Shown: positions 27,356-35,805, counted from the first letter of the stretch. The stretch is 64,000 nt of DNA from Pontibacillus marinus BH030004 = DSM 16465 (GCF_000425225.1 NZ_AULJ01000032.1:1-64000), one strand, 5' to 3'. Notes: generated by a model from the sequence alone, not told the origin. Numbers and translations are program-made.

Positions 27356-27469
27356 TTGAATGCGTATGAGGTCTTAATGGTACTGTTCACTTTTGGGCTT
27401 TTCATGGTCGCGACTTTAAGTTTCGTCGTGAAAATAGTATCTGAATTCTTGAAGAATAATAAAAAGTAG
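27356..27469 (+). CDS. Putative holin-like toxin of a type I toxin-antitoxin locus (Hol_Tox/TxpA-like)
   Basis: 37 residues. The sequence starts NAYEVLMVLFTFGLFMVATL, has one membrane helix of about 24 residues and a lysine/asparagine tail, the plan of TxpA and the Hol_Tox family (compare the YE(S/A)LMxMIxF start). Such peptides damage the membrane when not silenced by an RNA antitoxin. TTG 27356 has GGGAGGGG 5 nt upstream. A long leader, two downstream terminators and a LexA-type box surround it. The antitoxin RNA itself is not identified. Confidence 0.7.
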   Translation: MNAYEVLMVLFTFGLFMVATLSFVVKIVSEFLKNNKK

Positions 27470-27510
27470 ACCTCCCTTCAACAGCAAATTGGACGGGCGA
27501 GGTCTACTTT
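27463..27510. terminator. Bidirectional terminator overlapping the toxin gene end
   Basis: Perfect 12-bp arms AAAGTAGACCTC (27463-27474) and GAGGTCTACTTT (27499-27510). The toxin stop codon is inside the left arm. In this family a convergent antitoxin RNA ends at the same hairpin. Confidence 0.8.
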
Positions 27511-27546
27511 CATATAGGCCGATCCCTAATGGGAACGTTTATCTAG

Positions 27547-27576
27547 TGACCGTAGTTGCAGCTACGGTCATTTTTT
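27547..27576 (+). terminator. Second terminator of the toxin locus
   Basis: TGACCGTAG and CTACGGTCA (27547-27555, 27562-27570) are followed by T6. Between the two hairpins, GGGAACGTTTATCTA (27531-27545) is almost the reverse complement of TAGATAACGTTCC near 27300-27311 in the leader, so a full-length transcript could close 5' end to 3' end. Confidence 0.75.
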
Positions 27577-27734
27577 AATTTATGTTTTTATTATCTTTAT
27601 ATTACCACAGATGTTCGTTTTATCACAATTAAAACTGTGGAGGGTTTGTTGGTGAGAACAGAGGTGTGATTTGAGATGGGGAATGGAGTAAAGAGCTCTG
27701 GTTTGGAAGGGGTTGGTGAAGAGGGGTGAATGTA

Positions 27735-27759
27735 TTCCGAATGGAGCCCTTATTCGGAA
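27735..27759. repeat. Perfect short inverted repeat
   Basis: TTCCGAAT (27735-27742) and ATTCGGAA (27752-27759) with a 9-nt gap; TTTTCCGAA recurs at about 27787. No T-run follows, so it may be an operator rather than a terminator. The gene-free stretch 27577-27914 shows nothing else I can assign. Confidence 0.3.
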
Positions 27760-27914
27760 AGGTTCTAGTCAAAACAGCAAATACTTTTCCGAAAACCCCC
27801 ACTAGGTTAGCTGGTCAATATTTCTCCTATTTAAAAAAAGTTAACCAAAAACGTAAACCTTTTTCCATAAGCGACGTCTATATAAATGAAACAATAAAAC
27901 AGGAGGTCGTTTAT

Positions 27915-28268
27915 ATGGTGAAAAAATTGGCTGTCCTTATGATTAGTGTGATGACCCTATTCGTTTTAGGAGCATGTGGGTTTACAGTTGAACAACACGA
28001 AGAAATGGGTGGAGGTTCAACAAGTGAAAATGCTGGAACTATGCCTGCTGGTCAGGAGGCACCGGAGCAAATGGGTGTGTTACAAGAAATTCAGTCTTCA
28101 GGGGATGTCGTGATCACAGTAGATGGGCAAGATGTAATGTACCGTTTATCAGAGGATGCTAAAGCTCAAATTGAGAATGAGGATGTAAAAGATGGTGATG
28201 AGGTAACGTTCACAACTTACTCCATTGGTGATGACCGAGAGACTATTGATAAATTCATAATCGAATAA
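27915..28268 (+). CDS. Putative small lipoprotein
   Basis: 117 residues with lipobox LGAC (cysteine about residue 19) and a low-complexity linker (GGGSTSENAGTMPAGQEAPEQ), then a small beta-rich domain (SGDVVITVDGQDVMYRLSED). No named family. ATG 27915 follows AGGAGG 8 nt upstream; a longer open frame extends back but has no ribosome site there. Confidence 0.7.
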   Translation: MVKKLAVLMISVMTLFVLGACGFTVEQHEEMGGGSTSENAGTMPAGQEAPEQMGVLQEIQSSGDVVITVDGQDVMYRLSEDAKAQIENEDVKDGDEVTFTTYSIGDDRETIDKFIIE

Positions 28269-28355
28269 AAAGCATTATCCTTTGTGCATAATTTAGAGAT
28301 GATTGGTATAACCTAATCCTTTTACGTTCACAATATTAATAAAGGAGGGGTATTC

Positions 28356-28487
28356 ATGTCTTTTGATTATGCAAACTTATCGGAGGAAAAAATAAAAGAC
28401 CTTAAGGAATTAGAGGATAAGCATGATGTTGTTTTAATTGCTTTTGATTCAAAATATAAAGATAAAATTGAGGAATCAGCTAAATAG
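28356..28487 (+). CDS. Small conserved protein of unknown function
   Basis: 43 residues from ATG 28356 behind AAAGGAGGGG. The product (MSFDYANLSEEKIKDLKELE, then a short strand VVLIAFDS) is acidic and soluble and resembles short unnamed Bacillus proteins beginning MSFDYxxLSEEKL. A strong terminator follows 4 nt after the stop. Function unknown. Confidence 0.65.
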   Translation: MSFDYANLSEEKIKDLKELEDKHDVVLIAFDSKYKDKIEESAK

Positions 28488-28490
28488 GAT

Positions 28491-28528
28491 AAAAAAGGTG
28501 TCAGTTACAATGGACTGACACCTTTTTT
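28491..28528. terminator. Bidirectional terminator
   Basis: AAAAAAGGTGTCAGT and ACTGACACCTTTTTT form a stem with T6 on both strands; it serves the small gene before it and the convergent reductase gene. Confidence 0.9.
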
Positions 28529-28536
28529 ATCAAACA

Positions 28537-29259
28537 TTAAAACGGGTTTGTCGCCCACTGTAAGGACTGCTTAATAAAGATGCGAGGGTGTAGTTTCAGC
28601 TGAGAGACCATATATTCCGCCATATCCTCAGGTTGCATGAATTTTTCTTTATTCTGCTCATCAAGCTTTTCCCCGAAAGCAAGTTCTGTTGCGACAAGGC
28701 TTGGGTTAAGCGTGAATACGCGGATGTTATTTCTTCGTACTTCTTGCATAAGGGCTTCAGTCATACCTTGTATTGCGAATTTAGATGCACTATATGAAGT
28801 TGATCCTGCTGTACCTTTCAATCCATTACTTGAGGAGATATTAATGATATCCCCTTGATCTTTTTCAATCATTTGCGGTAAAACAGCGCGTGTAACATGA
28901 TAGGTGCCATAAACATTCACCTCAAATGTATGCTTCCAGTCTTCAGGCTCGACCTCTAAGAATGATCCATGTAAACCAATCCCTGCATTATTGATCAAAA
29001 TATCAGCAGAGCCAAGGTTTTGTTGTAAATTAGCGACTGCTTGATTGACTTTCTCCATATCAGAGATGTCCACAGCTTCATAGCTAGCGTTAACACCAAG
29101 TGCTTTTGCCTGTTCAGCAACTTCTTTTAGCTTGCTTTCCGTACGAGCAATCAACCCTACATGTACACCTTCTTTAGCAAACTCCAGAGCAGTAGAGCGA
29201 CCAATGCCACTGCCAGCTCCTGTAATATATGCAACTTTGCCTCTTATATCTTGTCCCAT
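28537..29259 (-). CDS. Short-chain dehydrogenase/reductase (3-ketoacyl-ACP reductase-like)
   Basis: 240 residues, classical SDR: the cofactor loop TGAGSGIGRSTALEFA, NNAG in ILINNAGIGLHG, the catalytic serine in IINISSSNGLKG, and YSASKFA with the catalytic tyrosine and lysine. Arg in GLIARTESK after the second strand suggests NADPH. It acts in the cytosol on an unknown ketone; FabG-like annotation is by similarity only. ATG 29259 has AAAGGGAG upstream. Single gene on the minus strand. Confidence 0.85.
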   Translation of the reverse strand: MGQDIRGKVAYITGAGSGIGRSTALEFAKEGVHVGLIARTESKLKEVAEQAKALGVNASYEAVDISDMEKVNQAVANLQQNLGSADILINNAGIGLHGSFLEVEPEDWKHTFEVNVYGTYHVTRAVLPQMIEKDQGDIINISSSNGLKGTAGSTSYSASKFAIQGMTEALMQEVRRNNIRVFTLNPSLVATELAFGEKLDEQNKEKFMQPEDMAEYMVSQLKLHPRIFIKQSLQWATNPF

Positions 29260-29406
29260 TTTCAACTCCCTTTCTTTAGTTCTTAAGAATAAGTGTAAGA
29301 TCTGGAGAGTGGAGATTCAAAGATAACGGTTTAAAAAATAATCATGTATAATGCAGGGTACAATAATAAAAAGAGGATAAAATCAGAGAAGGGTGGTCTT
29401 TTACCG

Positions 29407-30063
29407 ATGAGAGTAAAAATGGAATTAATCTATAAATCGCCAAAAGGCAATGAAACAACATTTATCTCTGAGGAAATGTTAGCTGGCAAAGCTCTTGTCC
29501 TAGCTGAGGACATTGAGAAAACAGGTCGCATGAAAGATGTAACGTTTATAGATCCTAAAGAAAACACCTGGAACTTAAAAGAACTAAGAGAATTCATGAA
29601 GGGAATTCAAACAGAACCACACAATATCAAGGTCTATTTTGATGGTGGTTATAATCTTGAAACGAGGACCTCAGGTTTAGGGTGCGTGATCTATTATGAA
29701 CAGAATGGAAAATCCTATCGGTTAAGAAAAAATGCAAAAGTGGAGGAACTGGAATCAAATAATGAGGCTGAATATGCTGCGCTTCATCTCGGCCTTCAAG
29801 AATTAGAGTTTTTGGGCGTCGAGCATCAAACAGTAGAGGTGATTGGTGATTCAAAGGTGGTCATTAATCAATTAACAGACGAATGGCCAGTACTAGAAGA
29901 AGAATTATCTAGATGGGCGGATCGGATAGAAGAGAATATGGGGGAGATCAATATTACTCCAGAATATAAAGCTGTTTCTCGAAAAGAAAACAATGAGGCT
30001 GATAGGCTCGCATCTCAAGCTTTAAAGGGTGTGGAAGTATCGAGTAAGATTGAGATTAACTAA
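29407..30063 (+). CDS. RNase H-like protein (YpeP/YpdQ family)
   Basis: About 218 residues. An N-terminal domain of unknown role (to about residue 75) precedes an RNase HI fold. The four acidic positions can be seen: D in KVYFDGGYN, E in ESNNEAEYAALHLGL, D in EVIGDSKVVINQL, and D in NNEADRLASQAL. In B. subtilis the YpeP type was reported to lack clear RNase H activity, so activity is not assured. GGGTGG precedes ATG 29407. Convergent with the cysteine-rich cluster. Confidence 0.8.
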   Translation: MRVKMELIYKSPKGNETTFISEEMLAGKALVLAEDIEKTGRMKDVTFIDPKENTWNLKELREFMKGIQTEPHNIKVYFDGGYNLETRTSGLGCVIYYEQNGKSYRLRKNAKVEELESNNEAEYAALHLGLQELEFLGVEHQTVEVIGDSKVVINQLTDEWPVLEEELSRWADRIEENMGEINITPEYKAVSRKENNEADRLASQALKGVEVSSKIEIN

Positions 30064-30111
30064 GGTGGTTTTTTATGGAAAACTATCTGTGGATAGAACA
30101 TGAATGGAAAT

Positions 30112-30143
30112 AAGGTCTCTCAAAATGGTAATAAGGAGACCTT
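30112..30143. terminator. Possible terminator between convergent genes
   Basis: AAGGTCTC (30112-30119) pairs with GAGACCTT (30136-30143). The flanking T-tracts are weak. Confidence 0.45.
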
Positions 30144-30150
30144 AAATAAG

Positions 30151-30630
30151 CTATATACAAGGTGGTAATATAAATTCTCCTTGTATCGTTACAATTTGTT
30201 CATCGACACATAATTCAGAATCCATAATCTCTTTATCTGCATCTATTGAAATCTCGCATTCGTTAATAAAACAGAGTTGATCTTCTTCTGGACATTTTAT
30301 ATTCATTACTTGATTAACGCAGACAGTATCTTGACAACAAAGGTAGGTTATTTGTTCACATGAATTTTGGACCTCAATAGCAACTAAATAGGGAATAGAA
30401 CCTACTGCTGAAATTGTAGTAAGCTCAGCATTGCACTCAATTTGTTGTTCACTATTACATGGGTCTGTAACATCAATTGATTCTTCACAAGTTCCTATAA
30501 TAGTAGTTAAGCAATTAGGATCAAACGTAATTTCAGGTGGAGTACATACAATATCTAGGTGAGCAGGCACAATGATCTGGCAGCAAAATGGAACTCTGTT
30601 GTTACAAGATATTGATTGACAATTCACCAT
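30151..30630 (-). CDS. Cysteine-rich protein, probable spore-surface component
   Basis: 159 residues with about 20 cysteines and no signal peptide. It starts MVNCQSISCNNRVPFCCQII, nearly the same plan as the gene at 31540 (MVNCSDLTCGNEVDFCC), and has a later TYLCCQDTVCVNQV block. High cysteine, no export signal and several paralogues side by side fit a spore coat, exosporium or appendage protein; this is inference. AAAGGAG precedes its ATG. It follows the 30648 gene by 17 nt, so both are likely one operon. Confidence 0.6.
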   Translation of the reverse strand: MVNCQSISCNNRVPFCCQIIVPAHLDIVCTPPEITFDPNCLTTIIGTCEESIDVTDPCNSEQQIECNAELTTISAVGSIPYLVAIEVQNSCEQITYLCCQDTVCVNQVMNIKCPEEDQLCFINECEISIDADKEIMDSELCVDEQIVTIQGEFILPPCI

Positions 30631-30647
30631 AATTCACAACTCCTTTC

Positions 30648-31463
30648 TTATGTGGGACAAGTTGTCGTTACGGTTGCTGTAATTTTAACGAAATTTCTTT
30701 CAGGACATTCTAATGACTCCACCTGATTTGCGCTTGGATCTAATATGCCAATAACATTACAAAAGTCGATATTATCGCAGTTGTTTCTAGTACGACACTC
30801 AAGGTCAATGCCGCACACTACATCAGAACAACATAACCAACTTGTTCTACCGCAATCATTTTTCACTTGTATGGCTACTTGGATAGGGATACATCCTTTA
30901 ATGAGAATACTATTTCCATTATTATCACAATCAAGACATTCGGGATTAAAACTAATTTTGGGTGTAGAGGAAGCGAGAGATAGATAGCTAGGAAGACTAA
31001 TTGTACAACAAAAGTCAGGATTAGGATCACAAGTGGGACCGATTAAGGGTCTGGTACTGGTTTGAAATGTAGGTGTTCCGGCTTTAAATCCAACATTGAC
31101 ACACCCTTCAAATAACTCTCCTGCAAAAGTGACACAAAATCTTATTGCAGGGTCATTTGCATTATTCCCAACTGATTCATTAAATTTAACTCCAACTAAG
31201 TTGACTTGACCGGATTGAGGGGCAGACACCTTCTCGTAGTCTGCGCTTTCCACATTTCCATTTGGAAGTACTTGTTTTGTACTTTCAACAATAGAAAATT
31301 CATCTGCAGGACAATCAACTTCTAATACCCAATTACTCAACTCATTTTCACTAGTCCCTAGCCCTTTCACATCATAGCAAAAAGTTGTGTTCGAACCATT
31401 GTAATTTCTACTAACAAATGTAAATGTGTAACCATTAAGAGTAACTGTATTTGTACATGGCAT
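30648..31463 (-). CDS. Two-domain cysteine-rich protein, probable spore-surface component
   Basis: 271 residues. The first half (CTNTVTLNGYTFTFVSRNYN, then LSNWVLEVDCP) is a beta-rich domain seen in some Firmicute surface proteins. The second half (from about 150: PDFCCTISLPSYLSL ... WLCCSDVVCGIDLEC) is the cysteine-rich module shared with its neighbours. No signal peptide. GGAGG precedes the ATG. A hairpin upstream separates it from the 31540 gene. The domain combination suggests a structural linker on the spore; not proven. Confidence 0.6.
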   Translation of the reverse strand: MPCTNTVTLNGYTFTFVSRNYNGSNTTFCYDVKGLGTSENELSNWVLEVDCPADEFSIVESTKQVLPNGNVESADYEKVSAPQSGQVNLVGVKFNESVGNNANDPAIRFCVTFAGELFEGCVNVGFKAGTPTFQTSTRPLIGPTCDPNPDFCCTISLPSYLSLASSTPKISFNPECLDCDNNGNSILIKGCIPIQVAIQVKNDCGRTSWLCCSDVVCGIDLECRTRNNCDNIDFCNVIGILDPSANQVESLECPERNFVKITATVTTTCPT

Positions 31464-31496
31464 CCAGTGGAACCTCCTTCCTTATAAAGCTAATTG

Positions 31497-31524
31497 AAAA
31501 GGGTAGAATAGACCCTACCCTTTT
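31497..31524 (-). terminator. Terminator of the cysteine-rich gene at 31540
   Basis: AAAAGGGTAG and CTACCCTTTT are perfect 10-bp arms with an 8-nt loop, located 15 nt after the stop on the minus strand. Confidence 0.75.
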
Positions 31525-31539
31525 GTCTTTTAATTGTGA

Positions 31540-32037
31540 TTATGCTTCTGCTGGTGCTGGACATGATGGAAGAGTGATTGTTCCAGAAATCTCATAAATT
31601 GTGTCATTGCAACTAGTGCCTATCATAATAGGGGAATTAATGTTAGTTACTCTACTTGTATCAAAATCAATACCATCACATACCCCTTCACTAGAACAAC
31701 TTGAACATAGAATTCTGTCTACACAAACTGTTCCTGTGCACCCCACTGAAGTACTGGTGCCGTTACTTGAATTGGTTACTGGTTGTGCTAAATAAAATGG
31801 AATACATCCCTCTGCCTTAACCACATCAATAACTACATCACAACTCAGCGGATTTTCTCCATCACATGGATCCGGAATTGAAACGTCTTGTTGAGTACAT
31901 TGCTCAACAACACATTTAAGAGCACTCGTTTCAATTCCCACTGTTGCTGTACCATTTAAAGTGAAGTTGCTAGGAACCACCACCGTACAACAAAAATCTA
32001 CTTCATTTCCACACGTCAAATCACTACAATTAACCAT
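31540..32037 (-). CDS. Cysteine-rich protein, probable spore-surface component
   Basis: 165 residues, 20 or so cysteines, no signal peptide. The first 60 residues (CGNEVDFCCTVVVPSNFTLN, then KCVVEQCTQQDVSIPDPCDG) align by eye with the protein at 30151 (FCCQIIVPAHLDI, IDVTDPCN), so the two are paralogues. AGGAGG precedes its ATG. The tail is PAPAEA. A structural role on the spore surface is inferred from composition and clustering. Confidence 0.6.
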   Translation of the reverse strand: MVNCSDLTCGNEVDFCCTVVVPSNFTLNGTATVGIETSALKCVVEQCTQQDVSIPDPCDGENPLSCDVVIDVVKAEGCIPFYLAQPVTNSSNGTSTSVGCTGTVCVDRILCSSCSSEGVCDGIDFDTSRVTNINSPIMIGTSCNDTIYEISGTITLPSCPAPAEA

Positions 32038-32217
32038 CTAAATTCCTCCTAAAATTTTTTGGATTAATCTACTTTTACTATCTTAGGATTTTCTCCCAAA
32101 ATAATAATCTTGTAGATCATCACGTTATAGCTAATGCAATTATAAAAAGAATAGATACGGCTAATTTACCATTAATTTAGAAAATAATGTTAAATGATAA
32201 ATTTGCTTATGTTAAAA

Positions 32218-32448
32218 CTAGTTGTTATTCTTAGTGAATAAATTTTTTATTTTTTGTAAAAAGCTCTTTTTTCTTTGAGGTTCTGCATTTTCTTCAGTTA
32301 GAAGGGGAGCATTAGTAGGTTTTTTTGAGCTTTCTTCTTGTCGATTAATATTCTTCGTAACTTTTGAATAGCTTCTTCGTGTATTTCTAGTACTGCTATC
32401 ATGTACTCTTTTCGTACACCCACATTCTTTTCTTGATCTTTTATCCAT
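32218..32448 (-). CDS. Small basic protein next to the cysteine-rich cluster
   Basis: 76 residues, rich in Lys, Arg, Ser and Asn, with a CGC near the start (MDKRSRKECGCTKRV) and a basic C-terminal helix (KKSFLQKIKNLFTKNN). Not recognised. GGGAGGG lies upstream of its ATG. Given its neighbours it may also be made during sporulation; a CATATTCTA element typical of sigma-K -10 boxes lies at 32483-32491 upstream. Confidence 0.5.
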   Translation of the reverse strand: MDKRSRKECGCTKRVHDSSTRNTRRSYSKVTKNINRQEESSKKPTNAPLLTEENAEPQRKKSFLQKIKNLFTKNNN

Positions 32449-32482
32449 ATTAAAAACCCTCCCTTAATTCAATAGTTCGTTT

Positions 32483-32491
32483 TAGAATATG
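32483..32491 (-). promoter_or_regulatory. Possible sigma-K -10 element
   Basis: Reads CATATTCTA on the minus strand, matching the CATANNNTA pattern of sigma-K promoters, about 35 nt before the 32448 start. The nearest AC for a -35 is about 21 nt further up, longer than normal, so support is weak. Confidence 0.25.
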
Positions 32492-32627
32492 TAATAAAGT
32501 TTAAGAATGAAGGTGCACTTTACCTATTACATATAAAAATGAATGAGAAAAGATAGAAAATGTGTGAATGTACAACTATCTATTCGGTTATAAAAGTACG
32601 ATTGAGATCACGTAAAAACCATTTAAA

Positions 32628-32657
32628 AAAGCACCTGCATCAACTTGCAGGTGCTTT
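32628..32657. terminator. Orphan terminator in a divergent intergenic region
   Basis: AAAGCACCTGCA and TGCAGGTGCTTT form a perfect 12-bp stem; the minus strand continues into T6. It lies between divergent genes (32449-32812, otherwise gene-free), so it must belong to an unannotated transcript or leader. TTCAAAG/CTTTGAA at about 32729-32748 is another small hairpin nearby. Confidence 0.6.
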
Positions 32658-32812
32658 GCTTTTAAGAAGAAGATTATTCGACGAAAACCGGGGAGTTACA
32701 GACGCCACCTGTTAAGCATAGTTATTTTTTCAAAGCAGAACCTTTGAATTAGAAGGATTACATAAACGAAAGTAGAATATTAATTAAAAGATCAAAGTGG
32801 AGGTAGAGCTTC

Positions 32813-33307
32813 ATGTTAAAAGATAATATTAATATTGTAACAATACCAGCGTATCGAGTGATTGGGCAGAAGTGGGAAGGTCCTTATTCTGAGGTTCCTA
32901 AATTAAAAAATGTAATAGCTAGTGTGAGTGAAAGAGTAGGAGAGTTAGAGTATGCGGTAAATCCAAAACTACAATTAGGTTTATCTTATAATTTAAGACA
33001 AGATGGATTTGTGCATTATTCAGGATATGAAGTTACAGATGATCAGCCGATTCCTGAAGGTATGCTAGAGTTTCAGGTTCCGGAAATGACCTATTTAATA
33101 ACCGAACATGAAAAGGGTCAAAACATTGGTCAATCCTATGAAGAAATCTATCAATGGATAAAAGAGAATGGGTATGTTCCTTTTCAAGAGAAAGATGAAG
33201 AGTATTATGATAAGTTACCGATCAAACATGAACGTTATCCGGCCGATCGAGACTTAGATGATCCTCATTTTGATATTTTGATTCCTATTTCAAAGCAGAA
33301 TCAATAG
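32813..33307 (+). CDS. GyrI-like effector-binding domain protein
   Basis: 164 residues of the AraC-type effector-binding fold: VTIPAYRVIGQKWEGPYSEV at the start, LGLSYNLRQDGFVHYSGYEV in the middle, and YEEIYQWIKENGY, then HERYPADRDLD near the end. Stand-alone forms bind small ligands or act like GyrI. GTGGAGG precedes ATG 32813. A shared terminator separates it from guaC. Ligand unknown. Confidence 0.8.
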   Translation: MLKDNINIVTIPAYRVIGQKWEGPYSEVPKLKNVIASVSERVGELEYAVNPKLQLGLSYNLRQDGFVHYSGYEVTDDQPIPEGMLEFQVPEMTYLITEHEKGQNIGQSYEEIYQWIKENGYVPFQEKDEEYYDKLPIKHERYPADRDLDDPHFDILIPISKQNQ

Positions 33308-33341
33308 AAAAAGGTGAGCCATAAATAGCTCACCCTTTTTT
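33308..33341. terminator. Bidirectional terminator between the GyrI-like gene and guaC
   Basis: AAAAAGGTGAGC and GCTCACCCTTTTTT with an 8-nt loop; T-runs on both strands. Confidence 0.85.
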
Positions 33342-33342
33342 A

Positions 33343-34326
33343 TTAGTAAACTTTATCTCCATTAAAAATAGAGTTCTTCACCACAACATAGTCCACGTGA
33401 CGAATGGAATCCAATGTGCTACCACCTGCATAGGAGATTGCGGATTGAAGATCTTGTTCCATTTCTTCTAACGTGTCTTTTAAAGATCCTTTATGCTCAA
33501 CGAACATTTTCTTTCCTTCCACGTTCTTCTTTTCACCTTTTTGGAACTCAGAAGCGGAACCGAAATATTCTTTATATAGCTTTCCGTCTTTTTCGACTGT
33601 CTCACCTGGGGATTCTTCGTGCCCTGCAAAAAGTGATCCAATCATGACCATGGTTGCTCCGAAGCGGATCGATTTAGCAACATCACCATGTGTTCGAATG
33701 CCACCATCAGCAATGATTGGTTTGCTGGCTGCTTTTGCACACCAACGGAGAGCTGCTAACTGCCAGCCTCCTGTTCCGAAGCCAGTTTTAATCTTAGTAA
33801 TACAAACCTTACCAGGTCCAATTCCAACTTTTGTTGCATCTGCACCTGCATTTTCTAACTCTCTAACAGCTTCTGGTGTTCCCACATTACCAGCAATAAC
33901 AAACGTTTTGGGTAAGTGTTTTTTGATATGTTGAATCATTTCAATAACAGCATTTGAATGACCGTGCGCAATATCGATCGTAATGAATTCTGGAAGCAGT
34001 CCTTCATGTGCTAACGCTTCAACGAATCCGTACTCTTCTTGTTTTACTCCGACAGAGATGGATGCGATCAATTCACGAGCATGCATGTCTTGAATAAATG
34101 CCTTTCTTGTTTCGGGCTCAAAACGGTGCATGACATAAAAGTATCCATTTTCCGCAAGAGATGTTGAGACTTCTTCATCTATAATGGTCTGCATATTGGC
34201 AGGTACTACTGGTAGTTTAAAAGAATGGCCACCTAACGTTATGGATGTATCACATTCAGAACGGCTGTTCACCACACATTTTGCAGGAATTAATTGAACA
34301 TCTTCATAATCAAATACATTTTCCAC
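33343..34326 (-). CDS. guaC: GMP reductase
   Basis: Reductively deaminates GMP to IMP with NADPH. 327 residues, a TIM barrel of the IMPDH/GMPR family without CBS domains. The catalytic cysteine is in [40 protein letters not shown] and the N-terminal [20 protein letters not shown] match B. subtilis GuaC closely. I chose the GTG at 34326 because AGGGGTG is 6 nt upstream and the protein then starts MENVFDYED as in relatives. Monocistronic. Confidence 0.95.
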   Translation of the reverse strand: MENVFDYEDVQLIPAKCVVNSRSECDTSITLGGHSFKLPVVPANMQTIIDEEVSTSLAENGYFYVMHRFEPETRKAFIQDMHARELIASISVGVKQEEYGFVEALAHEGLLPEFITIDIAHGHSNAVIEMIQHIKKHLPKTFVIAGNVGTPEAVRELENAGADATKVGIGPGKVCITKIKTGFGTGGWQLAALRWCAKAASKPIIADGGIRTHGDVAKSIRFGATMVMIGSLFAGHEESPGETVEKDGKLYKEYFGSASEFQKGEKKNVEGKKMFVEHKGSLKDTLEEMEQDLQSAISYAGGSTLDSIRHVDYVVVKNSIFNGDKVY

Positions 34327-34508
34327 GAAAAACACCCCTAAAAGACGAATGATTTTTAATTGGTTTAAATAATTGTTCGTACATTGTGTAATTTACATGA
34401 TTTTGGGTGATTTGTCAAAGGGGATCTTAACGATTGTTTGGGTTGGCGTTGATATTGTTCGTGTTTTGGTGGGGGAAGGGGGCTCAGTGTTACGAAAACA
34501 GAGCTGAT

Positions 34509-34838
34509 CCGCTCGCAAATGAGCCTGACCGCCCGGAAACCGAGCTGCGCCGCCTGGAAATGGAGTTGGCCCGCCCGCAAACCGAGCTGCGCCGCCTGAA
34601 AATGGAGTTGGTCCGCCCGAAAACCGAGCTGCGCCGCCTGAAAATAGAGTTGGTCCGCCCGAAAATCGCCCCGCCCCGCTCGCAAACGGAGCCGTCCCGC
34701 TCGCAAATCCAGCTGCACCGCTCGGAAACAGGGTTGGCCCGCTCGCAAACGAGCCGCCCCGCTCGCAAACGGTGCTGAGCCGCTCGCAAAAGAGCCGCAC
34801 CCGCTCGCAAACGGTGCCGACCCGCTCGCAAACAGCAC
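34509..34838. repeat. GC-rich 21-nt tandem repeat array 1
   Basis: About 16 imperfect units of 21 nt, each beginning CCGCYYGMAAA (for example CCGCTCGCAAACGG, CCGCCTGAAAATGG). Base composition is far more GC-rich than the surroundings. Because 21 is a multiple of 3, several frames on both strands stay open, but these have no ribosome sites and encode only degenerate heptads, so I do not call genes. The gene-free stretch 34327-34879 holds this array only. Related to the array at 42033-42530. Confidence 0.8.
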
Positions 34839-34879
34839 CCCCACAGCTCAGAAAACAGCCCCAAACCCGCAATACCTTC

Positions 34880-35782
34880 CTACTGATAACTCTGCAACCG
34901 ATCAAAGAAGTCTCTAACAAACTGATAGAACACCTTTTCTGATGGAGCTAATTCTCGATTCTTAGGTGAGATAATTCCCACTGTTCGTTTAACTTCTGGT
35001 ACTTGGATCGGAAGTTTAACAGTAAATCGAGGGGTAGAGTTATAGAATGTACTATCAGGTAAAAGCGTCACACCCATTCCTGCTGAAACCAAACCCTTGA
35101 TGGCATCAAGGTCAACCCCTTCAGAGGAAACGTTAGGTGTGAAGCCGGCTTGCTTACATGCATTCATCGCGATGTCGCGTAATATATAACCTTCAGGGAA
35201 AAGTACGAATGAATCATTCTTTAAATCACTTAAAAGCAATTGATCCCTTTCAGCTAAAGGGTGATTATCTGGAATAAGCGCCGAAATGTTTTCGGTAAAT
35301 AAAATATGGCTATCGATGTCTGGATCTTCTCTTGGTACAGGTCCTAGAAAAGCCAAATCAATTTCGCGTTTTTTTACAGAATCAATTAAATATTGATAAG
35401 AGCCCTGACGTAAATGGAAATCAACATTCGGATGTTGATTTTTAAAGGATGATATAACGGTAGGGAGAGAGTGGTTCGCTAGACTGGTAGGAAACCCAAT
35501 CCGGATTTGTCCGCGGTCTGGATCCAAATATTCCTCCACCTGCTTTGTAGCATGTTCGATCGCTTTCATAGCTGTTTTCGTATGGTCGAAGAAGATGGCC
35601 CCGATTGGAGTTAGTTTTATGTTTCTTCCTTCACGTACAAATAGTTTAACTCCAAGTTCCGCCTCAAGATTAGCAATTTGCCGACTGATGGCAGATTGAG
35701 CTACGTGTAAATCGGCTGCTGCTTCTGAAATGTGCTCTCGTTTTGCTACTTCCATGAAATAATGTAGTTGTTTTAACTCCAT
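34880..35782 (-). CDS. gltC: LysR-family activator of glutamate synthase
   Basis: 300 residues, very close to B. subtilis GltC throughout: ELKQLHYFMEVAKREHISEA with the winged helix AQSAISRQIANLEAEL, then the ligand domain with IRIGFPTSLANHSLPTVIS and GLVSAGMGVTLLPDSTFYN. GltC activates gltAB when 2-oxoglutarate is high and is inhibited by glutamate (family knowledge). ATG 35782 gives the usual MELKQL start with GGAGG 8 nt upstream; two more ATGs lie just before. Divergent from gltA. Confidence 0.94.
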   Translation of the reverse strand: MELKQLHYFMEVAKREHISEAAADLHVAQSAISRQIANLEAELGVKLFVREGRNIKLTPIGAIFFDHTKTAMKAIEHATKQVEEYLDPDRGQIRIGFPTSLANHSLPTVISSFKNQHPNVDFHLRQGSYQYLIDSVKKREIDLAFLGPVPREDPDIDSHILFTENISALIPDNHPLAERDQLLLSDLKNDSFVLFPEGYILRDIAMNACKQAGFTPNVSSEGVDLDAIKGLVSAGMGVTLLPDSTFYNSTPRFTVKLPIQVPEVKRTVGIISPKNRELAPSEKVFYQFVRDFFDRLQSYQ

Positions 35783-35805
35783 CATGACGGCCTCCATTTC
35801 AATTC

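Noticed and set aside
27726-27914. Long N-terminal extension of the lipoprotein at 27915
   Set aside because: The extension has no ribosome site and would hide a textbook lipoprotein signal peptide behind 63 residues.
34365-34920. Three long overlapping open frames on the minus strand and one on the plus strand in the first GC-rich array
   Set aside because: They are open only because the 21-nt period is a multiple of three and the units lack stops; no ribosome sites and no non-repetitive protein text.
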